A stretch of DNA of 6,170 bases from Defluviitaleaceae bacterium. GTDB lineage: Bacteria > Bacillota > Clostridia > Lachnospirales > WRAA01. Under the pieces are notes generated by a model. The model saw only the letters and a list, made by a program, of their open reading frames with translations. It searched no databases and was not told the DNA's origin. The DNA lies in contig WRAA01000129.1 of NCBI GenBank assembly GCA_009780445.1, forward strand, positions 1 through 6,170. The letters run 5' to 3'. Below are positions 1-4,847 of the stretch, piece after piece (within the stretch, counting starts at the first letter, position 1; each line of letters opens with the position of its first letter). The translations under genes were made by a program, and so were the position numbers.

Positions 1-336
1 GAGACGTCACCGGAGACGTCACCTGAAACATCACCGGAGACATCACCGGAGACGTCACCGGAGACATCACCTGAAACATCACCAGAGACATCACCTGAAA
101 CATCACCGGAGACATCACCTGAAACATCACCGGAGACGTCACCAGAAACATCACCGGAGACATCACCTGAAACATCACCGGAGACGTCACCTGAAACATC
201 ACCGGAGACGTCACCTGAAACATCACCGGAGACATCACCTGAAACATCACCGGAGACATCACCAGAGACATCACCGGAGACGTCACCAGAGACATCACCT
301 GAAACTTCACCTGAAACATCACCTGAAACAACGCCG
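1..336 (+). repeat. 12-bp tandem repeat coding for (ETSP)n
   Basis: Bases 1-324 are 27 perfect in-frame copies of a 12-base unit of the form GAR-ACN-TCA-CCN, followed at 325-336 by one degenerate copy coding ETTP. The protein repeat is invariant, while the DNA varies only at synonymous third positions: GAG/GAA, ACG/ACA (one ACT at 304-306) and CCG/CCT/CCA. The serine codon is TCA in all 27 copies. Blocks of 24 bases (GAG-type unit followed by GAA-type unit) recur, which suggests growth by slippage or unequal crossover of one or more units. The array continues past the left edge of the window, so its true length is unknown. Confidence 0.97.
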
Positions 337-948
337 CCGGCGACACCACCGGTACCGCCGGTAACACCGCCGGGTACGGATCCGCCGGAAACTCCGGACA
401 GCACTGATCCCCCGAACGTGACGGTGCCACCGGCGACCGCGCCCGAGGCTCCTCCGGTTACGCTGCCGGGTGATGAACCGGGCACCGAAGAGGCGACGCA
501 GCCGGTTACGGATCCTGACACAGCCTTGGTTACGCCTCCGGGTGTAGATCCGGGACCCGGACCGGGACCGGACTTTGGGGCAGACCCGGAACCGCCGGCA
601 GATCCGGATTCACTACTCACCGACGACCCGATTCCGGCCGGATTTATGCCGGGCGGCAGTGACATAAGCATTCCGCCTGTGCCGACCATGGAAGGACACA
701 CGGTTGTTCCGAACGGTTCGGACTACAGCTTTATCGAGCTTGATGATATGGGTGTACCTCTGGGCGAGTGGACATTCGACCCCGACGAAGAGCTGTGGAT
801 ATTCGATCCGGCTGTTCCGCTGGGTATGATGCCGGGAACAGGGCTGGAGGACAACGTTTCGAGGCTTCTGATGCTGTTCGGCCTGGCACTCTTGGGCGCG
901 GCAGCGGCAGTAGTGATGATCAAGCGCGAAAGAGGGCGCACGAAGTAG
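1..948 (+). CDS. Cell-wall-anchored surface protein, C-terminal part (5' end outside window)
   Basis: The frame is open from base 1 to the TAG at 946-948, giving 315 residues of a longer protein whose start lies upstream. In order: 27 consecutive ETSP tetrapeptides plus one ETTP (residues 1-112); a proline/glycine/threonine/aspartate-rich linker (about 113-235); a short acidic, aromatic segment with GEWTFDPDEELWIFDP (about 254-270); the sorting-signal-like pentapeptide MPGTG (277-281); a hydrophobic helix (about 289-307); and the basic tail KRERGRTK. This order is that of sortase substrates: cleavage between T and G, then covalent attachment to peptidoglycan. The GEW...WIFD segment ahead of an MPxTG-type signal resembles C-termini I recall from clostridial surface proteins. 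The repeats and linker would act as an extended wall-spanning stalk; the functional N-terminal domain is not visible. The gene is a separate transcription unit, with a terminator right after it. The surface anchor is well supported, but the biological role is unknown. Confidence 0.88.
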   Translation, partial: ETSPETSPETSPETSPETSPETSPETSPETSPETSPETSPETSPETSPETSPETSPETSPETSPETSPETSPETSPETSPETSPETSPETSPETSPETSPETSPETSPETTPPATPPVPPVTPPGTDPPETPDSTDPPNVTVPPATAPEAPPVTLPGDEPGTEEATQPVTDPDTALVTPPGVDPGPGPGPDFGADPEPPADPDSLLTDDPIPAGFMPGGSDISIPPVPTMEGHTVVPNGSDYSFIELDDMGVPLGEWTFDPDEELWIFDPAVPLGMMPGTGLEDNVSRLLMLFGLALLGAAAAVVMIKRERGRTK

Positions 949-955
949 TTCTACC

Positions 956-990
956 AAAAACTCCCCGCGTAGCACATGCGGGGAGTTTTT
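956..990 (+). terminator. Rho-independent terminator of the surface-protein gene
   Basis: CTCCCCGC at 961-968 pairs with GCGGGGAG at 978-985. The stem can continue inwards through a G-T and a T-A pair to a 5-base loop (971-975). It is flanked by AAAAA (956-960) and TTTTT (986-990), so it could work in both directions. It begins 7 bases after the surface-protein stop codon and lies just upstream of the perR promoter, separating the two transcription units. Confidence 0.93.
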
Positions 991-1009
991 ACCTTTGCGA
1001 AAAAAGGTG

Positions 1010-1038
1010 TTGACAAAATCGGGGTAGTGCGCTATACT
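1010..1038 (+). promoter_or_regulatory. Sigma-A-type promoter of the perR-ahpC-ahpF operon
   Basis: A perfect -35 element TTGACA (1010-1015) and a near-consensus -10 element TATACT (1033-1038) are separated by exactly 17 bases. Transcription should start around 1044-1046, inside the palindromic operator, giving a leader of about 37 bases before the perR start codon. Confidence 0.92.
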
Positions 1039-1040
1039 TT

Positions 1041-1067
1041 AAACGATAATAGTTATTGTTATCGTTT
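1041..1067 (+). promoter_or_regulatory. Fur/PerR-type operator overlapping the transcription start
   Basis: This is an inverted repeat with perfect 9-base arms, AAACGATAA (1041-1049) and TTATCGTTT (1059-1067), around a 9-base centre. The core GATAATAGTTATTGTTATC (1045-1063) agrees at 14 of 19 positions with the classical Fur-family box GATAATGATAATCATTATC, by hand alignment. It starts 3 bases after the -10 element and covers the predicted transcription start, where a bound repressor would block initiation. Since the first downstream gene is a PerR-like regulator, negative autoregulation is the natural reading. Confidence 0.87.
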
Positions 1068-1081
1068 TAAGTGGAGGCAGC

Positions 1082-1471
1082 ATGAGAACTCGGAACTACA
1101 GCCGCAAGCGCGAGGCAGTGCTGGAGATGATCCGCAGCTGCAAGTGCCACCCTACGGCGGCGTGGGTCTACCACGGGCTGCGGGAGCAGTTCCCCGACCT
1201 TAGCCTTGGCACGGTGTACAGGAACCTGGTGCTGTTCAAGCAAGAGGGGACGATACTCTCCGTGGCTACGATCGACGGGCAGGAGCGGTTCGACGGCCTG
1301 GTTGACCCGCACGGGCATTTTATCTGCCGAACCTGCGGCGCGATATCAGACATGGACGTGCCGGCGGCGTTAAGCCGGGATATGGCGGCACAGCGGCAGC
1401 TGCAGCAATGCCGTGTCGATAGGGTTGACTGCACGGTCTACGGAACGTGCGCGGCCTGTCTACAGCATTAA
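1082..1471 (+). CDS. perR: Peroxide-responsive Fur-family repressor, PerR type
   Basis: 129 residues; cytoplasmic DNA-binding dimer of the Fur family. The N-terminal winged helix contains HPTAAWVY (23-30) and the recognition helix LSLGTVYRNLVLF (40-52). Residues matching the five regulatory-metal ligands of Bacillus subtilis PerR are all present: H23, D71 (in ERFDG), H77 and H79 (in DPHGHF) and D90. In PerR the iron-bound histidines are oxidised by peroxide, which releases the repressor from DNA. The structural zinc site is intact as C82-x-x-C85 and C123-x-x-C126. It is shorter than the roughly 145-residue B. subtilis protein, mostly at the N-terminus; no upstream in-frame start is apparent. 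GGAGG at 1073-1077 precedes the ATG by 4 bases. First gene of an operon with ahpC and ahpF, behind a Fur/PerR-type box. Choosing PerR over Fur or Zur rests on the ligand set plus the peroxidase neighbours. Confidence 0.92.
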   Translation: MRTRNYSRKREAVLEMIRSCKCHPTAAWVYHGLREQFPDLSLGTVYRNLVLFKQEGTILSVATIDGQERFDGLVDPHGHFICRTCGAISDMDVPAALSRDMAAQRQLQQCRVDRVDCTVYGTCAACLQH

Positions 1472-1504
1472 ACATACTACTACGACCACGAAAGGAAGAA
1501 TGAC

Positions 1505-2071
1505 ATGGGTTTGATCGGCAAGAAAGTGGAGAATTTTGAGGGCGACGCGTTCCAGAAGGGCAAGGGCTTTATCAAGGTGTCGGAGAAGGATCTGATGGGC
1601 AAGTGGAGCATCATCTGCTTCTATCCCGCGGACTTCACGTTTGTGTGCCCTACGGAGCTGGAGGATCTTCAGCACCAGTATGCTACGCTGCAATCCCTTG
1701 GCGTAGAGGTGTACGGCGTGTCCACAGACACTCACTTTACACACAAGGCCTGGCACGACAGTTCGGACGCTATCGGCAAGGTTGAATACATCATGCTGGG
1801 CGATCCTTCGCACAAGATCTCCCGCGAGTTCGACGTTCTTATCGAAGAAGCCGGCCTTGCGAACCGCGGCACATTCATCATCGACCCGGACGGCATCGTG
1901 CAGATGGCGGAAGTGAACGCCGGCGGAATCGGCCGCGACGCAAGCACCCTGCTCGACAAGGTTAGGGCCGCTCAGTACGTGCGCAAGAACCCCGGCGAGG
2001 TCTGCCCCGCGAAGTGGAAGGAAGGCGGAGAAACTCTCAAGCCAAGCCTTGACCTGGTAGGCAAGATATAA
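1505..2071 (+). CDS. ahpC: Alkyl hydroperoxide reductase subunit C, 2-Cys peroxiredoxin
   Basis: 188 residues, full length for the AhpC/Prx1 class. It reduces hydrogen peroxide, organic hydroperoxides and peroxynitrite in the cytoplasm, and its disulphide is re-reduced by AhpF. The peroxidatic cysteine C48 lies in FYPADFTFVCPTE (residues 39-51), the resolving cysteine C167 in GEVCPAKW, and the C-terminus SLDLVGKI closely matches the enterobacterial protein. The conserved segment before the resolving region reads NAGGIGRDAS (138-147), where the E. coli protein, as I recall it, has EGIG. There is no YF-type C-terminal extension of the kind linked to over-oxidation sensitivity in eukaryotic enzymes. 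AAAGGAAG at 1491-1498 serves the ATG, 33 bases after the perR stop, so the two genes are cotranscribed. Confidence 0.98.
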   Translation: MGLIGKKVENFEGDAFQKGKGFIKVSEKDLMGKWSIICFYPADFTFVCPTELEDLQHQYATLQSLGVEVYGVSTDTHFTHKAWHDSSDAIGKVEYIMLGDPSHKISREFDVLIEEAGLANRGTFIIDPDGIVQMAEVNAGGIGRDASTLLDKVRAAQYVRKNPGEVCPAKWKEGGETLKPSLDLVGKI

Positions 2072-2091
2072 GATATTCCACGTTTCAGCAC

Positions 2092-2121
2092 AGCGAGCGC
2101 GCCCACATGGTGCGCTTCGCT
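2092..2121 (+). other. Imperfect hairpin between ahpC and ahpF
   Basis: AGCGA-GCGC-G-CC (2092-2103) pairs with GG-T-GCGC-(T)-TCGCT (2109-2121), with one bulged T (2116), one G-T pair and a CACAT loop. The stem is strong, but it is followed by TATTATTCGG (a T at 2121, then mixed bases) rather than a run of T, so it is a poor terminator. An RNA-processing site, stability element or partial attenuator setting the ahpC to ahpF ratio is more likely. Confidence 0.6.
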
Positions 2122-2137
2122 ATTATTCGGACATAAT

Positions 2138-2142
2138 GGAGG
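2138..2142 (+). promoter_or_regulatory. Ribosome binding site deciding the ahpF start
   Basis: GGAGG stands 5 bases before the ATG at 2148. An in-frame ATG at 2136 overlaps this very sequence and has no ribosome binding site of its own, so translation should begin at 2148. The resulting N-terminus, MALDQEIKAQL, also lines up better with the start of E. coli AhpF (MLDTNMKTQL). Confidence 0.88.
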
Positions 2143-2147
2143 ACTAC

Positions 2148-3680
2148 ATGGCACTTGACCAAGAAATAAAGGCGCAGTTGACGCCGTATCTGGAGTATAT
2201 AGAATCAAACGTGGTGCTGAGGGTCTGCGCGAACTCCGGCGGGGCGTCGGAGGGCGTGCTGGAGTTTGTGCGCGAGATCGCGGAGATGTCGGACAAGATA
2301 TCTTATGAAAATGTGGAGATGGAGCGTTCGCCAAGCTTTGCCGTCGACAAGGTTGGCGCAGAGCCTAGCGGAGTTGTGTTCGCCGGGTTGCCGTATGGGC
2401 ATGAGTTTACGTCATTTGTGATGGCCTTGGTGCAGGTCAGCGGGCGCAAGCCCAAGATCGAGGACGGTTTGATCGCCCAGATCAAGAACATCAGCAGGAC
2501 GCTGAACTTCACCACATATGTAAGCCTGACATGCCACAATTGCCCCGAAGTTGTGCAGGCACTGAACATAATGGCAGTGCTGAACCCGAACATCAGCCAC
2601 ACCATGGTGGAGGGCGGCAGCTTCAAGGAGGAAGTGGAGGCCAAGCAGATCATGTCCGTGCCGTTTGTACACCTTAACGGCGAGGAGTTCGGCGGAGGCC
2701 GCATGACGGCGGAGCAGATTCTGGCGAAGCTGGGCGAGTCGGTTGATACATCGGAGATCAACAGCCGCGCGCCTTACGACGTGCTGGTTGTCGGCGGCGG
2801 TCCCGCGGGCGCGGCGGCGGCAATCTACGCCGCGCGCAAGGGCATACGCACGGGTATGCTGACGGATTCGCTGGGCGGGCAGGTCCTGGAGACAATGGGC
2901 ATCGAGAACATCATCGGCACGAAGTATACCGAAGGGCCGAAGTTCGCCGCAAGCCTGATGGATCACGTGAAGGAGTATCCCGTGGACATAATATCGTCCC
3001 AGCGGGCGAACAAGCTTGTGCGCAATGAAATGCTGGAGCTGACCATGGACAGCGGCGCGATGCTGCGCTCCAAGACCGTTATCATCGCCACGGGTGCCAG
3101 ATGGCGCGCTATCGGCGTAAAGGGCGAGAAGGAGTTCAAGAACCGCGGCATTGCCTACTGCCCGCACTGCGACGGCCCGCTGTTTGCCGGCAAGGATATC
3201 GCCGTGATCGGCGGGGGCAACTCCGGCGTGGAGGCGGCCATAGACCTTGCGGGTATCGCCGGGCATGTCACCGTGATAGAGTTCATGCCGGAGCTTCGCG
3301 CAGACACGATCTTGCAGAAGCGGCTGCGTTCGCTGGAGAACGTGACGATCGTCACCAACGCGCAGACCAAGGAGATCGCCGGATCCTCGAAGGTGGAGAG
3401 CCTGACCTATGCCGACAGGACCACGGAGAAGGAGGTCACATTGCAGGTGCAGGGCGTGTTCATCCTCATCGGTCTTACGCCGAACACGGAGTGGCTGGCC
3501 GATACGGTGAAGCGCACCAAGGTGGGCGAGATCATCGTGGACAAGCACGGCGCGTCCAGCCTGCCAGGGGTGTTCGCCGCCGGCGATTGCAGCGACAGCG
3601 CGTACAAGCAGATCGTCATATCCATGGGAAGCGGCGCGACAGCATCCCTGGGCGCGTTCGACTATCTCATCAGGAACTAA
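2148..3680 (+). CDS. ahpF: Alkyl hydroperoxide reductase subunit F (NADH:AhpC oxidoreductase)
   Basis: 510 residues, close to the E. coli protein's length. A flavoprotein that passes electrons from NADH through FAD and two disulphide centres to AhpC. The N-terminal tandem thioredoxin-fold domain (about 1-200) holds the CHNC motif (C129, C132), which reduces AhpC. After a linker follows the thioredoxin-reductase-like part: FAD-binding GGGPAGAAAA at 216-225, redox pair CPHC (C338, C341) in YCPHCDGPLF, NADH-binding GGGNSGVEAA at 355-364, and the FAD-contacting GVFAAGDC near 474-481. Both redox motifs show it is a true AhpF rather than a plain thioredoxin reductase. The start at 2148 is set by the GGAGG. 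Last gene of the perR-ahpC-ahpF operon, 76 bases after ahpC and followed by a strong terminator. No defects are seen. Confidence 0.97.
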   Translation: MALDQEIKAQLTPYLEYIESNVVLRVCANSGGASEGVLEFVREIAEMSDKISYENVEMERSPSFAVDKVGAEPSGVVFAGLPYGHEFTSFVMALVQVSGRKPKIEDGLIAQIKNISRTLNFTTYVSLTCHNCPEVVQALNIMAVLNPNISHTMVEGGSFKEEVEAKQIMSVPFVHLNGEEFGGGRMTAEQILAKLGESVDTSEINSRAPYDVLVVGGGPAGAAAAIYAARKGIRTGMLTDSLGGQVLETMGIENIIGTKYTEGPKFAASLMDHVKEYPVDIISSQRANKLVRNEMLELTMDSGAMLRSKTVIIATGARWRAIGVKGEKEFKNRGIAYCPHCDGPLFAGKDIAVIGGGNSGVEAAIDLAGIAGHVTVIEFMPELRADTILQKRLRSLENVTIVTNAQTKEIAGSSKVESLTYADRTTEKEVTLQVQGVFILIGLTPNTEWLADTVKRTKVGEIIVDKHGASSLPGVFAAGDCSDSAYKQIVISMGSGATASLGAFDYLIRN

Positions 3681-3718
3681 GTTCCACATTGTATCATATA
3701 TAACAATCAAGAAAAAGC

Positions 3719-3753
3719 AAAAGCCTTATAAATACGCCATTTATAAGGCTTTT
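3719..3753 (+). terminator. Terminator at the end of the peroxide operon
   Basis: A perfect 15-base inverted repeat, AAAAGCCTTATAAAT (3719-3733) and ATTTATAAGGCTTTT (3739-3753), surrounds the 5-base loop ACGCC. The A-rich left flank and T-rich right end would allow use on either strand. It lies 38 bases after the ahpF stop codon and almost exactly at the change from GC-rich to AT-rich sequence. Confidence 0.92.
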
Positions 3754-3763
3754 ACAATTCGTT

Positions 3764-3809
3764 TTCAAGTTCAACAATCACAAATAATTCAACTATAATT
3801 CAACTTGAA
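3764..3809 (+). repeat. Inverted and direct repeats around a candidate promoter
   Basis: TTCAAGTT (3764-3771) and AACTTGAA (3802-3809) form a perfect 8-base inverted repeat 30 bases apart. Between and into them run two adjacent perfect copies of the 11-base unit ATAATTCAACT (3784-3794 and 3795-3805), and a related TTCAAC lies at 3770-3775. A spacing of 11 bases, about one helical turn, puts the repeats on the same DNA face, as expected for a regulator binding cooperatively. No binding protein can be named. Confidence 0.7.
3771..3799 (+). promoter_or_regulatory. Candidate promoter of the phosphatase/repeat-protein genes
   Basis: A perfect -10 hexamer TATAAT (3794-3799) is preceded, 17 bases upstream, by TCAACA (3771-3776), which matches the -35 consensus at 4 of 6 positions. 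It is the best promoter-like pair I found between the ahpF terminator and the next gene. A start near 3806 would give a leader of about 175 bases. The region is AT-rich, so chance matches are possible; the weak -35 fits a promoter that needs an activator. Confidence 0.5.
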
Positions 3810-3875
3810 GATAATTGCCAACACCAAACACAAGCTGAATACACCCACCACCATCATCATCAAAGAAAGGCAAAA

Positions 3876-3902
3876 ATGCGTGGTAAAATTATGTTTATCT
3901 AA
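3876..3902 (+). CDS. Possible 8-residue leader peptide
   Basis: The ORF codes for MRGKIMFI and ends in TAA. AAGAAAGG at 3863-3870 is a fair ribosome binding site 5 bases before the ATG. The ORF overlaps one arm of an AT-rich hairpin (GGTAAAATT 3882-3890 with AATTTTATC 3905-3913, one wobble pair). It lies in the inferred leader of the phosphatase-like gene, where a short translated peptide could couple to downstream expression. An ORF this short can arise by chance, and its composition shows no attenuation signal such as a run of one amino acid. Confidence 0.25.
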   Translation: MRGKIMFI

Positions 3903-3980
3903 CCAATTTTATCTTCCATTTCCGCTTAATCTATGTTAGAATCACTTAATGGACTGTCGCACAAAAAGAGGGTTGGTTGC

Positions 3981-4577
3981 ATGGACATAAGCGGACTATC
4001 TTCACTGAGTATTCCCAATTTCAAGCCAATAACCCTAAATTCCGAAGTTGTAGGTTTTAGGGGGGCAACCCTTTCTGCGCCGAAACGGCGGTGGATGTTG
4101 AGAGAGATAAGACAATGCGGCATACATACCTATGTGGACTTACGAGCAGGAGACCACTCTGACAGTTTTCCGCTTGCTTGCGAAGATGCCGGTATTAAAT
4201 ACTTGCATCTTCCTACCGATAAATTTAGAACGCCGGATACGGTGATTATTTCTAATTTATTTGCACTTGCTGAAATAGTTGCCGAGGGTGGTTTTTATAT
4301 ATCCTGTGCATTAGGCTTACACCGTACCGATATGGCATTGTCGCTCAATTATCTTTTTAACCCTAAGGCTAACGAGCCGCCAATTCTCCATGCTATATTG
4401 GATGATGGGCGATTGCGTTATCGTGATATATTCGCAAGGGCAGGGAGCGTATATCGTACCCTGTCCGAAAAAGACAAGGAGTATCTTGGTTGGGGCAATT
4501 CCTTTGAAAATGAATATGTAAACCGAAAAAGAATATTACAAGAGTATCAGGGTGAGGTGGCTGTATGGACTGGTTAA
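3981..4577 (+). CDS. CX5R cysteine-phosphatase-like protein (atypical dual-specificity phosphatase type)
   Basis: 198 residues from the ATG at 3981, which has AGAGGG (3967-3972) 8 bases upstream. An earlier in-frame ATG at 3933 lacks a ribosome binding site and is less likely. The protein carries YISCALGLHRTD, a CxxGxxRT phosphate-binding loop with catalytic C109 and R115. Before it come a YVDLRAGD strand and loop (51-58) and GIKYLHLPTD, whose D80 could be the general acid. The order VDLR, LP-D, CX5R(S/T) is that of small tyrosine and dual-specificity phosphatases, including those acting on inositol phosphates. The residue before the cysteine is S, not the usual H. No signal peptide or membrane helix is seen, so it should be cytoplasmic. 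The C-terminal part (about 140-198) matches nothing I know. The substrate is unknown. Its end overlaps the next gene by 13 bases, implying coupled translation. Confidence 0.75.
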   Translation: MDISGLSSLSIPNFKPITLNSEVVGFRGATLSAPKRRWMLREIRQCGIHTYVDLRAGDHSDSFPLACEDAGIKYLHLPTDKFRTPDTVIISNLFALAEIVAEGGFYISCALGLHRTDMALSLNYLFNPKANEPPILHAILDDGRLRYRDIFARAGSVYRTLSEKDKEYLGWGNSFENEYVNRKRILQEYQGEVAVWTG

Positions 4578-4828
4578 GAGACAACGGCGAGTGGTACAGG
4601 GATAATCAAGGCAACCGTTTGTATGAACGCAGGGGCAATTATATCTGGAACGAAGGCGGCGAGCGTGTTTATGAAATCCGTGGCGAATATATCTTTGATA
4701 TATCCGGCAACCGTTTGTATGAATTTCGTGGGGATTACATGTTCGACATGTACAACAACCGCCTTTGTGAGTTGAGGGGCGATGCGTTTTTTGATACGAA
4801 TGGGAATCGGATTGGGATGCGGTATTGA
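4565..4828 (+). CDS. Small protein made of five 16-residue aromatic/charged repeats
   Basis: 87 residues: a 7-residue lead (MDWLRDN) followed by exactly five 16-residue units filling the rest. The unit reads roughly G-[DEN]-[YWA]-x-[FWR]-[DN]-x-x-[GN]-[NE]-R-[LVI]-x-[EM]-x-[RY]; for example unit 3 is GEYIFDISGNRLYEFR. Alternating aromatic, hydrophobic and charged positions with a central GN turn suggest one beta-hairpin per unit and a small solenoid or beta-sheet. This loosely recalls YD-type repeats but is not a family I can name. GAGGTGG (4554-4560) precedes the ATG by 4 bases, within the end of the phosphatase-like gene, which it overlaps by 13 bases; translational coupling is likely. No signal peptide or cysteine motif is seen. 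It may be a binding or scaffold partner of its neighbours. A damaged copy of its 3' end recurs at 5691-5786. Confidence 0.8.
   Translation: MDWLRDNGEWYRDNQGNRLYERRGNYIWNEGGERVYEIRGEYIFDISGNRLYEFRGDYMFDMYNNRLCELRGDAFFDTNGNRIGMRY
4586..4825 (+). repeat. Five tandem 48-bp units
   Basis: Units lie at 4586-4633, 4634-4681, 4682-4729, 4730-4777 and 4778-4825, with no gaps. The DNA has diverged between units but keeps an exact 18-base match, GGCAACCGTTTGTATGAA, at 4610-4627 and 4706-4723, 96 bases (two units) apart. This points to growth by tandem duplication followed by divergence with the protein pattern retained. Confidence 0.9.
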
Positions 4829-4831
4829 ATC

Positions 4832-4837
4832 AGGAGG
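4832..4837 (+). promoter_or_regulatory. Ribosome binding site for the SEC-C protein
   Basis: A full-consensus AGGAGG lies 4 bases after the repeat-protein stop codon. It is 10 bases before the ATG at 4848 and 7 before an in-frame GTG at 4845, so either could be used. It rules out the further-upstream in-frame ATG at 4782, which lies within the repeat gene. Confidence 0.88.
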
Positions 4838-4847
4838 TGCTTTTGTG

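Larger units (their letters stand above)
3681..3980 (+). other. Intergenic region between ahpF and the phosphatase-like gene
   Basis: About 300 bases without a sizeable gene. It holds the ahpF terminator, a candidate promoter with direct and inverted repeats, a triplet-like run CCACCACCATCATCATCA (3845-3862), a possible 8-codon leader ORF (3876-3902) and an AT-rich hairpin (3882-3890 with 3905-3913). I see no tRNA, known riboswitch core or insertion-sequence end. The stretch is far more AT-rich than the sequence to its left. Confidence 0.75.

Noticed and set aside
1..324. Short regularly spaced repeats that might suggest a CRISPR array
   Set aside because: The unit is 12 bases with no spacers, and changes fall only at synonymous codon positions of one open frame. 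It is a coding tandem repeat.
1..324. Open reverse-strand frame reading (GDVS)n through the repeats
   Set aside because: This follows automatically from the codons used on the plus strand. No start, ribosome binding site or sensible continuation is seen, and the plus-strand frame leads into a clear surface anchor.
2136..2147. Earlier ATG for ahpF at 2136
   Set aside because: It overlaps the GGAGG that serves the ATG at 2148 and has no ribosome binding site of its own. The four extra residues do not match AhpF N-termini.
3101..3703. Plus-strand ORF in another frame within ahpF
   Set aside because: Its product is an arginine/glycine/alanine-rich shift product typical of out-of-frame GC-rich coding sequence.
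2412..3710. Long reverse-strand ORF (432 codons) opposite ahpF
   Set aside because: It is a GC-rich shadow of ahpF, rich in His/Arg/Ala, without recognisable motifs or a ribosome binding site. The plus-strand frame is an unmistakable AhpF.
3933..3980. Earlier ATG for the phosphatase-like gene at 3933
   Set aside because: No ribosome binding site precedes it, while AGAGGG stands 8 bases before the ATG at 3981. It is not fully excluded.
4782..4847. Upstream in-frame ATG for the SEC-C protein at 4782
   Set aside because: It lies inside the repeat-protein gene without a ribosome binding site, whereas AGGAGG at 4832-4837 fits the start at 4848 or 4845.
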